Assembly: GCF_003001935.1 (NCBI RefSeq)
Contig: NZ_PVNG01000011.1
Span: forward strand, 186,001 to 250,000
Length of the DNA stretch: 64,000 nucleotides
Origin: Nonomuraea fuscirosea
GTDB taxonomy: Bacteria; Actinomycetota; Actinomycetes; Streptosporangiales; Streptosporangiaceae
Direction: 5' to 3'
Position 1 is the stretch's first letter. Every line of letters starts with the position of its first letter. The notes below the pieces were generated by a model. It was not told where the DNA came from, made no database searches, and saw only the letters and a program-made list of their open reading frames with translations. The translations under genes were made by a program, and so were the position numbers. Positions 7,638-15,775 of the stretch are shown here, piece after piece.

Positions 7638-8381
7638 GCCGAGTGGACCAAGTTTCGTACGGTGCCGTCCAACCTCGTCACGCTCGCGGCGGCGGTGGTG
7701 CTCATGGTGGGGCCGGGCACGCTGACGGCCTACCGCGCCGGCGAGGGGCATCAGGGAGCAGGGGTGTTCGACGCGGCCAACATCAGCCTGTACGGCGGGT
7801 TCCTGTTCGCGCAGATCGTGGTGGGCTCGCTGGGCGTGATGGTGGCCAGTTCGGAGTACGCCACGGGCATGATCCGGACCAGCCTGACCGCCGTCCCGCG
7901 CAGGGCGCGGTTGCTGGCCGCCAAGGTGACGATGTTCGGCGCGGTCGCGCTGGCCGCCGGGCAGGTGGCGAGCTTCGCCTCCTTCCTGCTCGGGCAGGTG
8001 GTCATCGCCGCGGCCGGTGCGCCCGCGGCCACGCTCGGGCAGCCGGGCGTGCTGCGCGCGGTCGCCGGGATGGGCGTGGTGTGGGCGCTGGTCGGGCTGG
8101 TCGGCGTGGCGCTGGGCTGCCTGCTGCGGGAGACGATGATCGCCACCACGGTGCTGGTGGCGATCAACTTCATCATCCCCATCATCGGCCCCAGGCTGCT
8201 GCCCGAGGCCGCGGGGGCGGCGGTGACGACGTACTGGCCGATCGCGGCCGGGCTGCGGATCACCACGACCGTGGCCGACCCCGCGCGTCTCGGGCCGTGG
8301 GCGGGTCTGGGGCTGCTGGCCGCCTTCACCGCCCTGCTGCTGGCCGCGGCGTTCGCCCTGTTCAGGACCCGAGACGCGTGA
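7617..8381 (+). CDS. ABC-2 type transporter permease
   Basis: 254 residues. It begins MRARALRAEWTKFRTVPSN, the cytoplasmic amphipathic start typical of ABC-2 permeases (EWTKFRT). About six hydrophobic segments follow, for example LVTLAAAVVLMVGPGTLTA, GFLFAQIVVGSLGVMVAS and the last LGLLAAFTALLLAAAFALF. The sequence SSEYATGMIRTSLTAVPRR is also characteristic. It forms one exporter with the ATPase just upstream. The stop lies two bases from the convergent stop of the next gene, leaving no room for a classical terminator. Confidence 0.9.
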   Translation: MRARALRAEWTKFRTVPSNLVTLAAAVVLMVGPGTLTAYRAGEGHQGAGVFDAANISLYGGFLFAQIVVGSLGVMVASSEYATGMIRTSLTAVPRRARLLAAKVTMFGAVALAAGQVASFASFLLGQVVIAAAGAPAATLGQPGVLRAVAGMGVVWALVGLVGVALGCLLRETMIATTVLVAINFIIPIIGPRLLPEAAGAAVTTYWPIAAGLRITTTVADPARLGPWAGLGLLAAFTALLLAAAFALFRTRDA

Positions 8382-8383
8382 GA

Positions 8384-10402
8384 TCAGCCGGTCCGGTCGA
8401 GATGCTGGTCGAGGAGGTGGAAGAAGGTGTCACCGCGGACGATCTCGAACGGCTCCGTGAGCAGGGAGCCGAGCTCGGCGATGTCACTCGGCGTCCAGTT
8501 CCAGGCGTTGACCGCCCCGGCGATGAACAGCGGCGACTTGCCGTCCCAGCCCTCGATCTTCTTGACCAGCGTGTCCCGGTACTCCTGTGCCTTGCCCTGC
8601 GGCGAGAAGTTCCCGATGACGGGCAGGCCCGCCGGGTGGATCTGCAGGTCGCCGGACTCCCACGACTGGATGATGCCGCGCAGCGGGGTGTTCTTCCGGT
8701 ACGACCGCACGATCCGCTCGTCGAAGGCGACCCAGCCGTTGTCCTCGGGGTTGCGGTGGTTGTAGGCGTAGACCAGGTCCATGCCCGTACGGCGGAGGAA
8801 CTGCCCGGTCAGCTCGGTGTAGGCGGCCAGGTCCTGCTCCGGCCAGGAGCCCGGGTAGGTGTAGCCGGCTCCGGAGGGACCGGCGATCAGCAGGTCGTTG
8901 GCGGTGGCCGTGCGCTGGTAGTGGGAGAGCAGCGCGGGGCCGATCTCGGCCAGCAGCGGGCTGACGGTCCAGTTGGTCGGCACGCGGCCCCGGGCGGGGT
9001 CGTCCCAGAGCTGGCGCATCCTGCGCTGGCAGTACTGGATGTTGTCGCCCTCGCCGACCGTGAGCGTGAGGTAGACCTTGTTGCGCAGGGTCGCCGGCGG
9101 CCTCGGGCGTACCTTGCTGGAGACCTTGGCCGCGACGCCCGCGTGCACGGTGGCGTTCATGTAGTAGTCGGCGGGCACCACTTCGACCGCGTGCTGCGAG
9201 GCCCGGTCCACGCCGCCCCACTCGCCGGCCACGTCGTTGGAGAACCAGCCCGCGTACGGCGTGGTGGGCTTGACCTTGCTCAGGATCTCGTCGAGCAGGT
9301 CGCCGGTCTGGCCGCTGGGCGGCAGCCAGAACACCATGGCCCGCATCGCCACCGTGTAGTCGCGGAAGTACGGGAACGGCTCGACCCGGGTCGGGGCCGT
9401 GGTGGTCGCGGTGACCAGGAACTGGTTCCACAGGTCCACCTCGACGGTGAGCTGCTGCGTGCCGGCGGGCGCGGTGAAGCGGTAGATGAAGTAGCCGCCG
9501 CCGTCGGAGAACCGGTTCTGGTCGCCGCCGATCGAGGAGTTGAGCCCGTCGAAGAGGTACGGGGTCTCGGCGTCCGTGCCCGGCGTGAACGAGGCGATCT
9601 GGGCGCCGTCGGCCTTGACCACGACCGAGCCCACGGAGGCGCCCCAGCCGTCGTCGCCGAGGGAGTCCTGGAAGCGCAGGTAGACGCCGTCCTCGCCGGA
9701 CAGCTCCTGGCTGAGGTCGAACGTGCGCACCTCCCGGTTGGAGGAGTCCCTGATGCGCTCGGTCTCCCTGGCGATCTCGCGCCACCGCACGTCGTCCACC
9801 TTGACCGTCCTGGTCGGTGGCAGGCCGCTGAGCAGGGCGTGGGTGCAGCGGGGGAAGAGGTTGTCGAGCTGCCAGCGGTAGAGGCCGAGGATGTCGTCCG
9901 CCTTGAACCGGCCGCGCAGGTCGGTGATGGTGCGCAGGCCGTACTGCTCGGCCTGCTCGGCGGTGGCGGCCACGGCGTTCTCCAGGCCGGCCAGGGTGGT
10001 GGCGACGTTCACCGAGTCGGGGACGTCGGGGTCGTGCAGGATCGCGCCGCGCACCTCGCCCCGGTAGCGGGCGACCAGGTCGAGGGGACGCTCGTGCCGG
10101 GTGACGGCGGCGCCGGTGCTCGTTAACCAGGTGTTGTCGTAACCCTCGGTGGTGTAGTTGAAGTAGAGGCGCGGGCGGCGGCGGTTGACCACCCCTTGGA
10201 GGGTGGCGAGGAGTAGCTGGTCGTTTCCGTGGAGGGTGCTGATGTCGGCGAAGTCCAGGCGGGTGGCGCGGCCGAAGCCTGGCAGAAGGGGTGCGGGGGC
10301 GCGGGTCGCGGCGCCGGCGGGGCTGGCGGGCAGGGTGAGCCCCAGTCCGCCGGCCGCGAGGACCACGCCGTTCGCCCACAGGAATTCACGTCGGGACACC
10401 AT
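8384..10402 (-). CDS. Secreted GxGYxYP domain protein (putative glycoside hydrolase)
   Basis: 672 residues with a twin-arginine signal (VSRREFLWANGVVLAAGG; cleavage probably after AGAAT, about residue 33). The signature GPSGAGYTYPGSW (about residues 505-517) names the GxGYxYP family, which is suspected to act on carbohydrates. A beta-rich insert around residues 235-330 (dense in YLRF, VYLRFQDSL, TQQLTVEVDLW) resembles a carbohydrate-binding module. Family function is inferred elsewhere from genome context, not proven. Two operator-like repeats lie upstream, suggesting control by a sugar-responsive repressor. Confidence 0.85.
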   Translation of the reverse strand: MVSRREFLWANGVVLAAGGLGLTLPASPAGAATRAPAPLLPGFGRATRLDFADISTLHGNDQLLLATLQGVVNRRRPRLYFNYTTEGYDNTWLTSTGAAVTRHERPLDLVARYRGEVRGAILHDPDVPDSVNVATTLAGLENAVAATAEQAEQYGLRTITDLRGRFKADDILGLYRWQLDNLFPRCTHALLSGLPPTRTVKVDDVRWREIARETERIRDSSNREVRTFDLSQELSGEDGVYLRFQDSLGDDGWGASVGSVVVKADGAQIASFTPGTDAETPYLFDGLNSSIGGDQNRFSDGGGYFIYRFTAPAGTQQLTVEVDLWNQFLVTATTTAPTRVEPFPYFRDYTVAMRAMVFWLPPSGQTGDLLDEILSKVKPTTPYAGWFSNDVAGEWGGVDRASQHAVEVVPADYYMNATVHAGVAAKVSSKVRPRPPATLRNKVYLTLTVGEGDNIQYCQRRMRQLWDDPARGRVPTNWTVSPLLAEIGPALLSHYQRTATANDLLIAGPSGAGYTYPGSWPEQDLAAYTELTGQFLRRTGMDLVYAYNHRNPEDNGWVAFDERIVRSYRKNTPLRGIIQSWESGDLQIHPAGLPVIGNFSPQGKAQEYRDTLVKKIEGWDGKSPLFIAGAVNAWNWTPSDIAELGSLLTEPFEIVRGDTFFHLLDQHLDRTG

Positions 10403-10437
10403 CGGCGTTCACTGCTCCTTGCGAGGAGACCGTCAGA

Positions 10438-10464
10438 TGACATCGTTGTCAGACAGCGTTGTCA
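10438..10464. promoter_or_regulatory. Two tandem operator-like sites upstream of the GxGYxYP gene
   Basis: TGACATCGTTGTCA (10438-10451) and AGACAGCGTTGTCA (10451-10464) are copies of a 14-base, nearly symmetric TGACAnCGnTGTCA site. They share one base, so their centres are 13 bases apart. Symmetric sites of this kind with a central CG are typical of LacI-family or GntR-type regulators in actinobacteria. They lie 36-62 bases from the divergent start at 10402. The regulator is not in the window. Confidence 0.55.
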
Positions 10465-10630
10465 TAGGGACCGTAACAACGTGACGGAATGTTGTCCATG
10501 GCGTAAAACCCTCCGTTAGCTCGTCTCCGGCGAGCGAGCTGATCGGATCGGCGCCGACGGAGTTTCAGCGGCGATCACCATGGGTAAGGCCGACGGTGAT
10601 TCTGAGCTGCCTGTACTTCAGGAGCCCCAG

Positions 10631-10963
10631 ATGTCCCCTATCACGCTCACTCCCGGCGCACGTGAAGCACTGAGCGGCGACGAGGTCGTGTTCTTCGACT
10701 GGCATGTGACCGGTCTGTGCTGTGCGGACGCTGGGGAGTTCTCGGTAAGGCCGCTGCGCCGTTCCCGGCTACCCCGCCGCGCCCGCCGCCTCGGGGAGAC
10801 CGGCCTGGTGTACGCCCATCCGACCGCCTGGGTGCATCTCGCCGAGTTGCCCGTGACGATCGACTGCCGTCCGCTGTGGCGCTGGCGGCGGTTCACCACC
10901 GATCTGCCGCCGGACGCCGGCCTGCGCTGCTGCCTGGGGCGCCCTATATATGGCCCTATATAG
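10631..10963 (+). CDS. Conserved hypothetical protein upstream of cstA
   Basis: 110 residues from ATG 10631, chosen because AGGAG lies at the right distance; another in-frame ATG at 10580 lacks such a site. It starts MSPITLTPGAREALSG, reminiscent of the opening of HesB/IscA-like proteins, but the conserved cysteines of that family are not in their places. Instead there are CC pairs (GLCCADAGEF and LRCCLGR). It ends PIYGPI with two ATA codons, rare at this GC content. The stop is part of the ribosome site of cstA, so the two genes are coupled. Function unknown. Confidence 0.6.
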   Translation: MSPITLTPGAREALSGDEVVFFDWHVTGLCCADAGEFSVRPLRRSRLPRRARRLGETGLVYAHPTAWVHLAELPVTIDCRPLWRWRRFTTDLPPDAGLRCCLGRPIYGPI

Positions 10964-10964
10964 G
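10943..10964 (+). promoter_or_regulatory. AT-rich inverted repeat covering the cstA ribosome-binding site
   Basis: CCTATATA (10943-10950) and TATATAGG (10957-10964) are perfect inverted repeats around a six-base loop. The right arm contains the stop of the upstream gene and the first bases of TAGGAGG, the ribosome site of cstA (GTG 10974). In RNA the hairpin would mask the site; ribosomes finishing the upstream gene would open it. A DNA-level role (operator or -10 box) is an alternative. Confidence 0.55.
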
Positions 10965-10973
10965 AGGTAACCG

Positions 10974-13097
10974 GTGAAGCTGCGTTCCATCATCATCTGG
11001 ACGGCGGTGGCGATCGTCGGCGCCGTCGGATGGGCGGTGCTCGCCTTGTCGAGAGGCGAGAACGTCAACGCGGTGTGGCTCCTCTGCGCCGCCCTCGGCT
11101 CCTACGCCATCGCCTACCGGTTCTATGCCCGCTTCATCGTGCGCAAGGTGCTGCGCGCCGACGACCGCAGGGCCACCCCGGCCGAGCGGCTCGACAACGG
11201 CATCGACTACCAGCCGACCGACCGCCGGATCCTGTTCGGCCACCACTTCGCCGCCATCGCGGGGGCGGGGCCGCTGGTCGGGCCGGTGCTGGCGGCGCAG
11301 ATGGGCTACCTGCCCGGCACCATCTGGATCGTCGCGGGCGTGATCTTCGCCGGAGCCGTGCAGGACATGGTGATCCTGTTCTTCTCCATGCGGCGCAACG
11401 GCAGGAGCCTCGGCCAGATGGCCCGCGAGGAGATCGGGCCGGTCGGCGGGGCGGCGGCGCTCATCGGGGTCTTCGCCATCATGATCATCCTGCTCGCGGT
11501 GCTGGCGCTGGTCGTGGTCAACGCCCTGGCGCAGTCGCCGTGGGGTGTCTTCTCCATCGCCATGACCATCCCCATCGCCCTGTTCATGGGCTTCTACCTG
11601 CGGGTGCTCCGGCCGGGCAAGGTCGTCGAGACCACGCTGATCGGGGTCGCGCTGCTGATCCTGGCGATCATGGCGGGCGGCTGGGTGCAGGAGTCGAGCT
11701 GGGCGTCGTTCTTCACGCTGAGCCCGTCGGCGCTGGCGCTGTGGCTCATCGCGTACGGATTCGTCGCGGCCGTGCTGCCCGTGTGGATGCTGCTCGCGCC
11801 GCGCGACTATCTGTCGACCTTCATGAAGATCGGCACGATCGTGCTGATCGCCATCGGCATCGCCGTCACCGCGCCCCCGCTGCGGACGACGGCCTTCACC
11901 GACTTCGCCTTCAACGGCAAGGGGCCGGTGTTCGCCGGATCGTTGTTCCCGTTCGTTTTCATCATCATCGCCTGCGGCGCCCTGTCGGGGTTCCACGCGC
12001 TGATCTCGTCCGGCACGACGCCGAAGATGATCCAGAAGGAGAGCCAGGTCCGGATGATCGGCTACGGCTCCATGCTGATGGAGTCGTTCGTCGCGGTCAT
12101 GGCGATCACGGCGGCCTGCGTGCTGTCCCCCGGCCTCTACTTCGCCATGAACGCCCCCGCCGGCGTCGTCGGCGCCACCGTCCAGACGGCCGCCGAGGCG
12201 GTCACCAACCTGGGCTTCGTCATCACACCGGACCAGTTGCAGGCCGCGGCGGCGGCCGTGCAGGAGGAGACGCTGATCGCCAGGACGGGCGGCGCGCCCA
12301 CGCTGGCCGTGGGCATCTCGCAGATCTTCTCCGGCTTCCTCGGCGGCACGGCGCTGCAGGCGTTCTGGTACCACTTCGCGATCATGTTCGAGGCGCTGTT
12401 CATCCTCACCACGGTGGACGCGGGCACGCGGGTGGGGCGGTTCATGCTCCAGGACACGCTCGGCAACCTGTGGAAGCCGATCTCCCGGGTCAGCTGGTGG
12501 CCGGGGCTGATCGCCTCCAGCGCCGTGGTCGTGGCGGCCTGGGGATACTTCCTCTACCAGGGCGTCAACGACCCGCTCGGCGGCATCAACCAGCTCTTCC
12601 CGCTCTTCGGCATCGCCAACCAGCTGCTCGCCGCCGTGGCGCTCACCGTGGCCACCACCGCGCTGGTCAAGAGCGGCCGGCTCAAGTGGGCCTGGGTGAC
12701 GGGCATCCCGCTGGCCTGGGACGCGGCCGTCACGCTGACCGCCAGCTACCAGAAGGTGTTCTCCGCCGACCCCACGCTCGGCTTCTTCGCCCAGCGCGAC
12801 CGCTACCAGGCCGCGCTCGACCAGGGGCAACTGCTCGCCCCGGCGAAGACGACGGACGCGATGCGGCAGATCGTGGTCAACTCGACCGTGGACGGCATCC
12901 TGGCCGCGCTGTTCGCGATCCTCATCATCGTGGTGATCCTCGACGCCGCGCGGGTCTGGATCAAGGCGATCAGGTCGCCGGAGCCGCTGCCGGACGCGGA
13001 GGCGCCGTTCGAGGAGTCGAAGCTGCTGGCCCCGGCCGGGCTCATCGCCACCCGCGAGGAGAAGGAGATGATGGCCAAGGCCACACAGGGAGGCTGA
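10974..13097 (+). CDS. cstA: Carbon starvation protein CstA (peptide/pyruvate transporter family)
   Basis: 707 residues, close to the E. coli length. GTG start eight bases after TAGGAGG. The family block YQPTDRRILFGHHFAAIAGA (about residues 79-98) is followed by GPLVGPVLAAQMGYLPG, and later FHALISSGTTPKMI (about 342-355) and a conserved C-terminal GINQLFPLFGIANQLLAAVA. Some 16 hydrophobic segments can be seen. CstA-family carriers import peptides, and some import pyruvate; which applies here is not visible. The small gene upstream is coupled to it. Confidence 0.95.
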   Translation: MKLRSIIIWTAVAIVGAVGWAVLALSRGENVNAVWLLCAALGSYAIAYRFYARFIVRKVLRADDRRATPAERLDNGIDYQPTDRRILFGHHFAAIAGAGPLVGPVLAAQMGYLPGTIWIVAGVIFAGAVQDMVILFFSMRRNGRSLGQMAREEIGPVGGAAALIGVFAIMIILLAVLALVVVNALAQSPWGVFSIAMTIPIALFMGFYLRVLRPGKVVETTLIGVALLILAIMAGGWVQESSWASFFTLSPSALALWLIAYGFVAAVLPVWMLLAPRDYLSTFMKIGTIVLIAIGIAVTAPPLRTTAFTDFAFNGKGPVFAGSLFPFVFIIIACGALSGFHALISSGTTPKMIQKESQVRMIGYGSMLMESFVAVMAITAACVLSPGLYFAMNAPAGVVGATVQTAAEAVTNLGFVITPDQLQAAAAAVQEETLIARTGGAPTLAVGISQIFSGFLGGTALQAFWYHFAIMFEALFILTTVDAGTRVGRFMLQDTLGNLWKPISRVSWWPGLIASSAVVVAAWGYFLYQGVNDPLGGINQLFPLFGIANQLLAAVALTVATTALVKSGRLKWAWVTGIPLAWDAAVTLTASYQKVFSADPTLGFFAQRDRYQAALDQGQLLAPAKTTDAMRQIVVNSTVDGILAALFAILIIVVILDAARVWIKAIRSPEPLPDAEAPFEESKLLAPAGLIATREEKEMMAKATQGG

Positions 13098-13149
13098 CCC
13101 GGCGGCCCGGGACGTTGACCACACGTTCGAATGTGGGCAAGGTGGTCGG

Positions 13150-14097
13150 GTGGCCGCTGATGAGACGCGCGACGAGGTCGCCCTGACCAACCTCGACCAG
13201 CCGCTGTTCGACGGCGCCGAGGCGACCAAGCGTGACCTGGTCGACTACCTCGACGCCGTCCGCGACCGCATCCTGCCGGTCCTGCGCGGCCGGGCGCTCT
13301 CGGTGATCCGGGTGCGCCCGGGCCAGCCGCCGTTCATGCAGAAGAACCTGCCCAAATACGCGCCCGACTGGGTGCGGTCGGTGTCCATGTGGGCTGATTC
13401 GTCGCGCCGGCAGGTGACGTACGCGCTGTGCGACGACCGCAGGACGCTGCTGTGGTTCGCGAACCAGCGGGCGGTGGAGTTCCACCCGGCGCTGTTCGTC
13501 GGCGACCATCCCACCCACCTCATCCTCGACCTCGACCCGCCCGAGCACGACGACTCCTTCGCGCTGGCCGTGCGCGGCGCGTTCCTGGTCCGCCAGGCGC
13601 TGGAGGACTCCGGTCTGGCGGGCGCGGTGAAGACGAGCGGGGCCAAGGGCGTGCACGTGTTCGTCCCGGTGGCCGAGGGCACCGCCCCCGACGACCTGGC
13701 GGCGGCCACCAGGGCGCTGGCCGCCCGCGCCGAGCGGGTGGATCCGGCGCTGGCCACCACGGCCTTCATCAGGGAGGACCGCGAGGGCAAGGTCTTCCTC
13801 GACTCCACCAGGGCCGGCGGGGCCACGGTCGCCGCCGCCTACAGCCCGCGCATCCGGCCGGGGGTGCCGGTGTCGTTCCCGGTGGCCTGGGCCGACCTCG
13901 ACCGGGTCACGCCGCGCGACTTCACCCTGCGCACCGCCCCCGGGCTGCTGGAGGGGGCCGATCCGTGGGCCGAGCACATGCCGGCGCCGCAGCGGCTGCC
14001 GGCCGACCTCGTCGAGGAGGGGCACACGATCCCGATCGCCCGCGTCCAGGCGATGCACGAGGGCAAGCGGAGGGCCCGCGCCCGCCGCGCGGAATAG
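13150..14097 (+). CDS. LigD-type polymerase/primase domain protein
   Basis: 315 residues, GTG start. It shows archaeo-eukaryotic-primase motifs of the NHEJ polymerase: FMQKNLPKYAPDW (about 57-69), HLILDLDPPEHDD (about 122-134; catalytic DLD), LAGAVKTSGAKGVHVFVPV (about 155-173) and AYSPRIRPGVPVSFPV. It is the polymerase domain alone: no ligase or nuclease domain is fused and no Ku gene adjoins. Such stand-alone LigD-like polymerases fill gaps in end joining or in stationary-phase repair; the partner ligase must be elsewhere. Confidence 0.88.
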   Translation: MAADETRDEVALTNLDQPLFDGAEATKRDLVDYLDAVRDRILPVLRGRALSVIRVRPGQPPFMQKNLPKYAPDWVRSVSMWADSSRRQVTYALCDDRRTLLWFANQRAVEFHPALFVGDHPTHLILDLDPPEHDDSFALAVRGAFLVRQALEDSGLAGAVKTSGAKGVHVFVPVAEGTAPDDLAAATRALAARAERVDPALATTAFIREDREGKVFLDSTRAGGATVAAAYSPRIRPGVPVSFPVAWADLDRVTPRDFTLRTAPGLLEGADPWAEHMPAPQRLPADLVEEGHTIPIARVQAMHEGKRRARARRAE

Positions 14098-14220
14098 TGT
14101 CCGGATTTTGCCGCATGAGTGGGTCTTCTCAGCGGTTCCCGGCCGGGTTACGTTTCCGTTCGCGGCGGCTCGGGGGGAAATCGCCGCCCTGATTCCCGTC
14201 CTACCCTGGGGGAAACCTCC

Positions 14221-15726
14221 ATGCGAAGAACGCTCATCGTAGTGATCGCCGCTCTGTCCTTACCGCTGGCCATGGCGGCGCCGGCCCACGCGGGCGGCCT
14301 CGACGACGTGTTCGCCAAACTGCTCGTCAAGCAGGTCAAGGGCAGCAACGTCAAGAAGCATCTCGACGCCTTCCAGGCCATCGCCACCGCCAACGGCGGC
14401 AACCGCGCCGCCGGCTCGCCCGGATACGACGCCTCCGTCGACTACGTGGCGGGCAAGCTGCGCCGGGCCGGGTACAAGGTGACGCTGCAGCCGATCAACT
14501 TCGTCGAGAGCTGGTCGGAGAACAGCGCGCCGGTCCTCGACCGCACCGCGCCGAGCGCGAAGTCGTACGCGCCGAACGAGGACTTCTTCACCTTCCAGCC
14601 CTCCCCGTCGGGCGACGTGACCGCCGAGGTCCAGGGCGTGGACCTGACCCTGCCGCCGACGCCGGAGCCCACCTCGACCAGCGGTTGCGAGGCCGCCGAC
14701 TTCGCCGGGTTCGTGCCCGGCCGCATCGCGCTCGTCCAGCGCGGCACCTGCCCGTTCGTGAACAAGGTGCAGAACGCGGCCGCGGCGGGCGCGAGCGGGC
14801 TCATCGTCTTCAACGAGGGCCAGCCGGGACGTACGGATGCGAACCCGCTGGACATCGGCGAGTGGCGCGGCGGGATCCCCATGGTCTACGCCGACTTCGC
14901 CGTCGGCCAGGAGCTGGCCGCCACCCCGGGCGCGACCGTGCACCTCAAGGTGGACGCCAACCTCGTGCTCGGCACCAACAACAACGTGATCGCCGAGTCC
15001 CGCGCCGGTGACTCGCGCAACGTCGTCATGCTCGGCGCCCACCTCGACAGCGTCCCCGAGGGGCCCGGCATCAACGACAACGGCTCCGGCAGCGCGGCGA
15101 TCCTGGAGGTCGCTGAGCAGATGGCGCTGTACCCGGTCAAGAACAAGGTCCGCTTCGGCTTCTGGGCCGCGGAGGAGATCGGCCTGCTCGGGTCGGACCA
15201 GTACGTCGCGTCCCTGTCGCAGGCGCAGCGCGACCGGATCAAGGTCTACCTGAACTTCGACATGATCGGTTCGCCCAACTACGCGTACATGCTGTACGAC
15301 GGTGACGACTCCGACGCCGAGGGCTCGCCGGCGGGCCCGCCCGGATCCGACGAGATCGAGCGGCGGCTGGAGCGCTTCTACGACTCCCTCCACCTGCCCA
15401 CCATCGGCACCGACTTCGACGGGCGCTCCGACTACGGGCCGTTCATCGCGGTCGGGATCCCGGCGGGCGGCATCTTCACCGGTGCTGAGGAGATCAAGAC
15501 GCCCGAGGAGGCGGCGTTGTTCGGCGGGACGGCGGGGATCGCGTTCGACCCCTGCTACCACCAGGCGTGCGACACGATCGCCAACGTCAACGCCAAGGCC
15601 CTGGACGTGGACGCGGACGCGATCGCCGACTCGGCGGCCCGCTTCGCCTTCAGCCTGAAGGGCATCCCGAAGCGCACGACCGCCAAGAAGGCGGCGGCCG
15701 CCCTGTCGGCCGAGGGCACCAGGTAG
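14221..15726 (+). CDS. Secreted M28 family metallopeptidase with PA domain
   Basis: 501 residues from ATG 14221 with a Sec signal (MRRTLIVVIAALSLPLAMAA, cut after AHA). A PA domain is inserted at about residues 155-235 (ALVQRGTCPFVNKVQNAAAA). Zinc-site motifs of M28 follow: MLGAHLDSVPEGPGINDNGS (about 270-289), FWAAEEIGLLGSDQYV with the catalytic Glu, and FDMIGSPNYAY. The C-terminal YHQACDTIANVN provides another ligand histidine. It is an extracellular aminopeptidase of the aminopeptidase Y/S type. It converges on a second M28 gene that shares its catalytic domain. Confidence 0.93.
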   Translation: MRRTLIVVIAALSLPLAMAAPAHAGGLDDVFAKLLVKQVKGSNVKKHLDAFQAIATANGGNRAAGSPGYDASVDYVAGKLRRAGYKVTLQPINFVESWSENSAPVLDRTAPSAKSYAPNEDFFTFQPSPSGDVTAEVQGVDLTLPPTPEPTSTSGCEAADFAGFVPGRIALVQRGTCPFVNKVQNAAAAGASGLIVFNEGQPGRTDANPLDIGEWRGGIPMVYADFAVGQELAATPGATVHLKVDANLVLGTNNNVIAESRAGDSRNVVMLGAHLDSVPEGPGINDNGSGSAAILEVAEQMALYPVKNKVRFGFWAAEEIGLLGSDQYVASLSQAQRDRIKVYLNFDMIGSPNYAYMLYDGDDSDAEGSPAGPPGSDEIERRLERFYDSLHLPTIGTDFDGRSDYGPFIAVGIPAGGIFTGAEEIKTPEEAALFGGTAGIAFDPCYHQACDTIANVNAKALDVDADAIADSAARFAFSLKGIPKRTTAKKAAAALSAEGTR

Positions 15727-15733
15727 AGATGCG

Positions 15734-15761
15734 GGGCCGGGCGGACGATTCCGCCCGGCCC
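15734..15761. terminator. Hairpin between convergent M28 genes
   Basis: GGGCCGGGCGG (15734-15744) and CCGCCCGGCCC (15751-15761) form a perfect 11-bp GC stem with a six-base loop. It lies midway between the two stops, so it can end transcription from both sides. No U-run follows, as is usual in high-GC actinobacteria. Confidence 0.75.
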
Positions 15762-15775
15762 TGTGCTCGATACCG

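Noticed and set aside
13121..13140. Palindrome-like ACGTTCGAATGT before the LigD-type gene as an SOS box
   Set aside because: It lacks the two properly spaced half sites of an actinobacterial LexA box.
10956..13229. 757-codon open frame antisense to cstA
   Set aside because: Highly charged, repetitive Arg/His/Asp translation without motif; cstA on the other strand is unmistakable.
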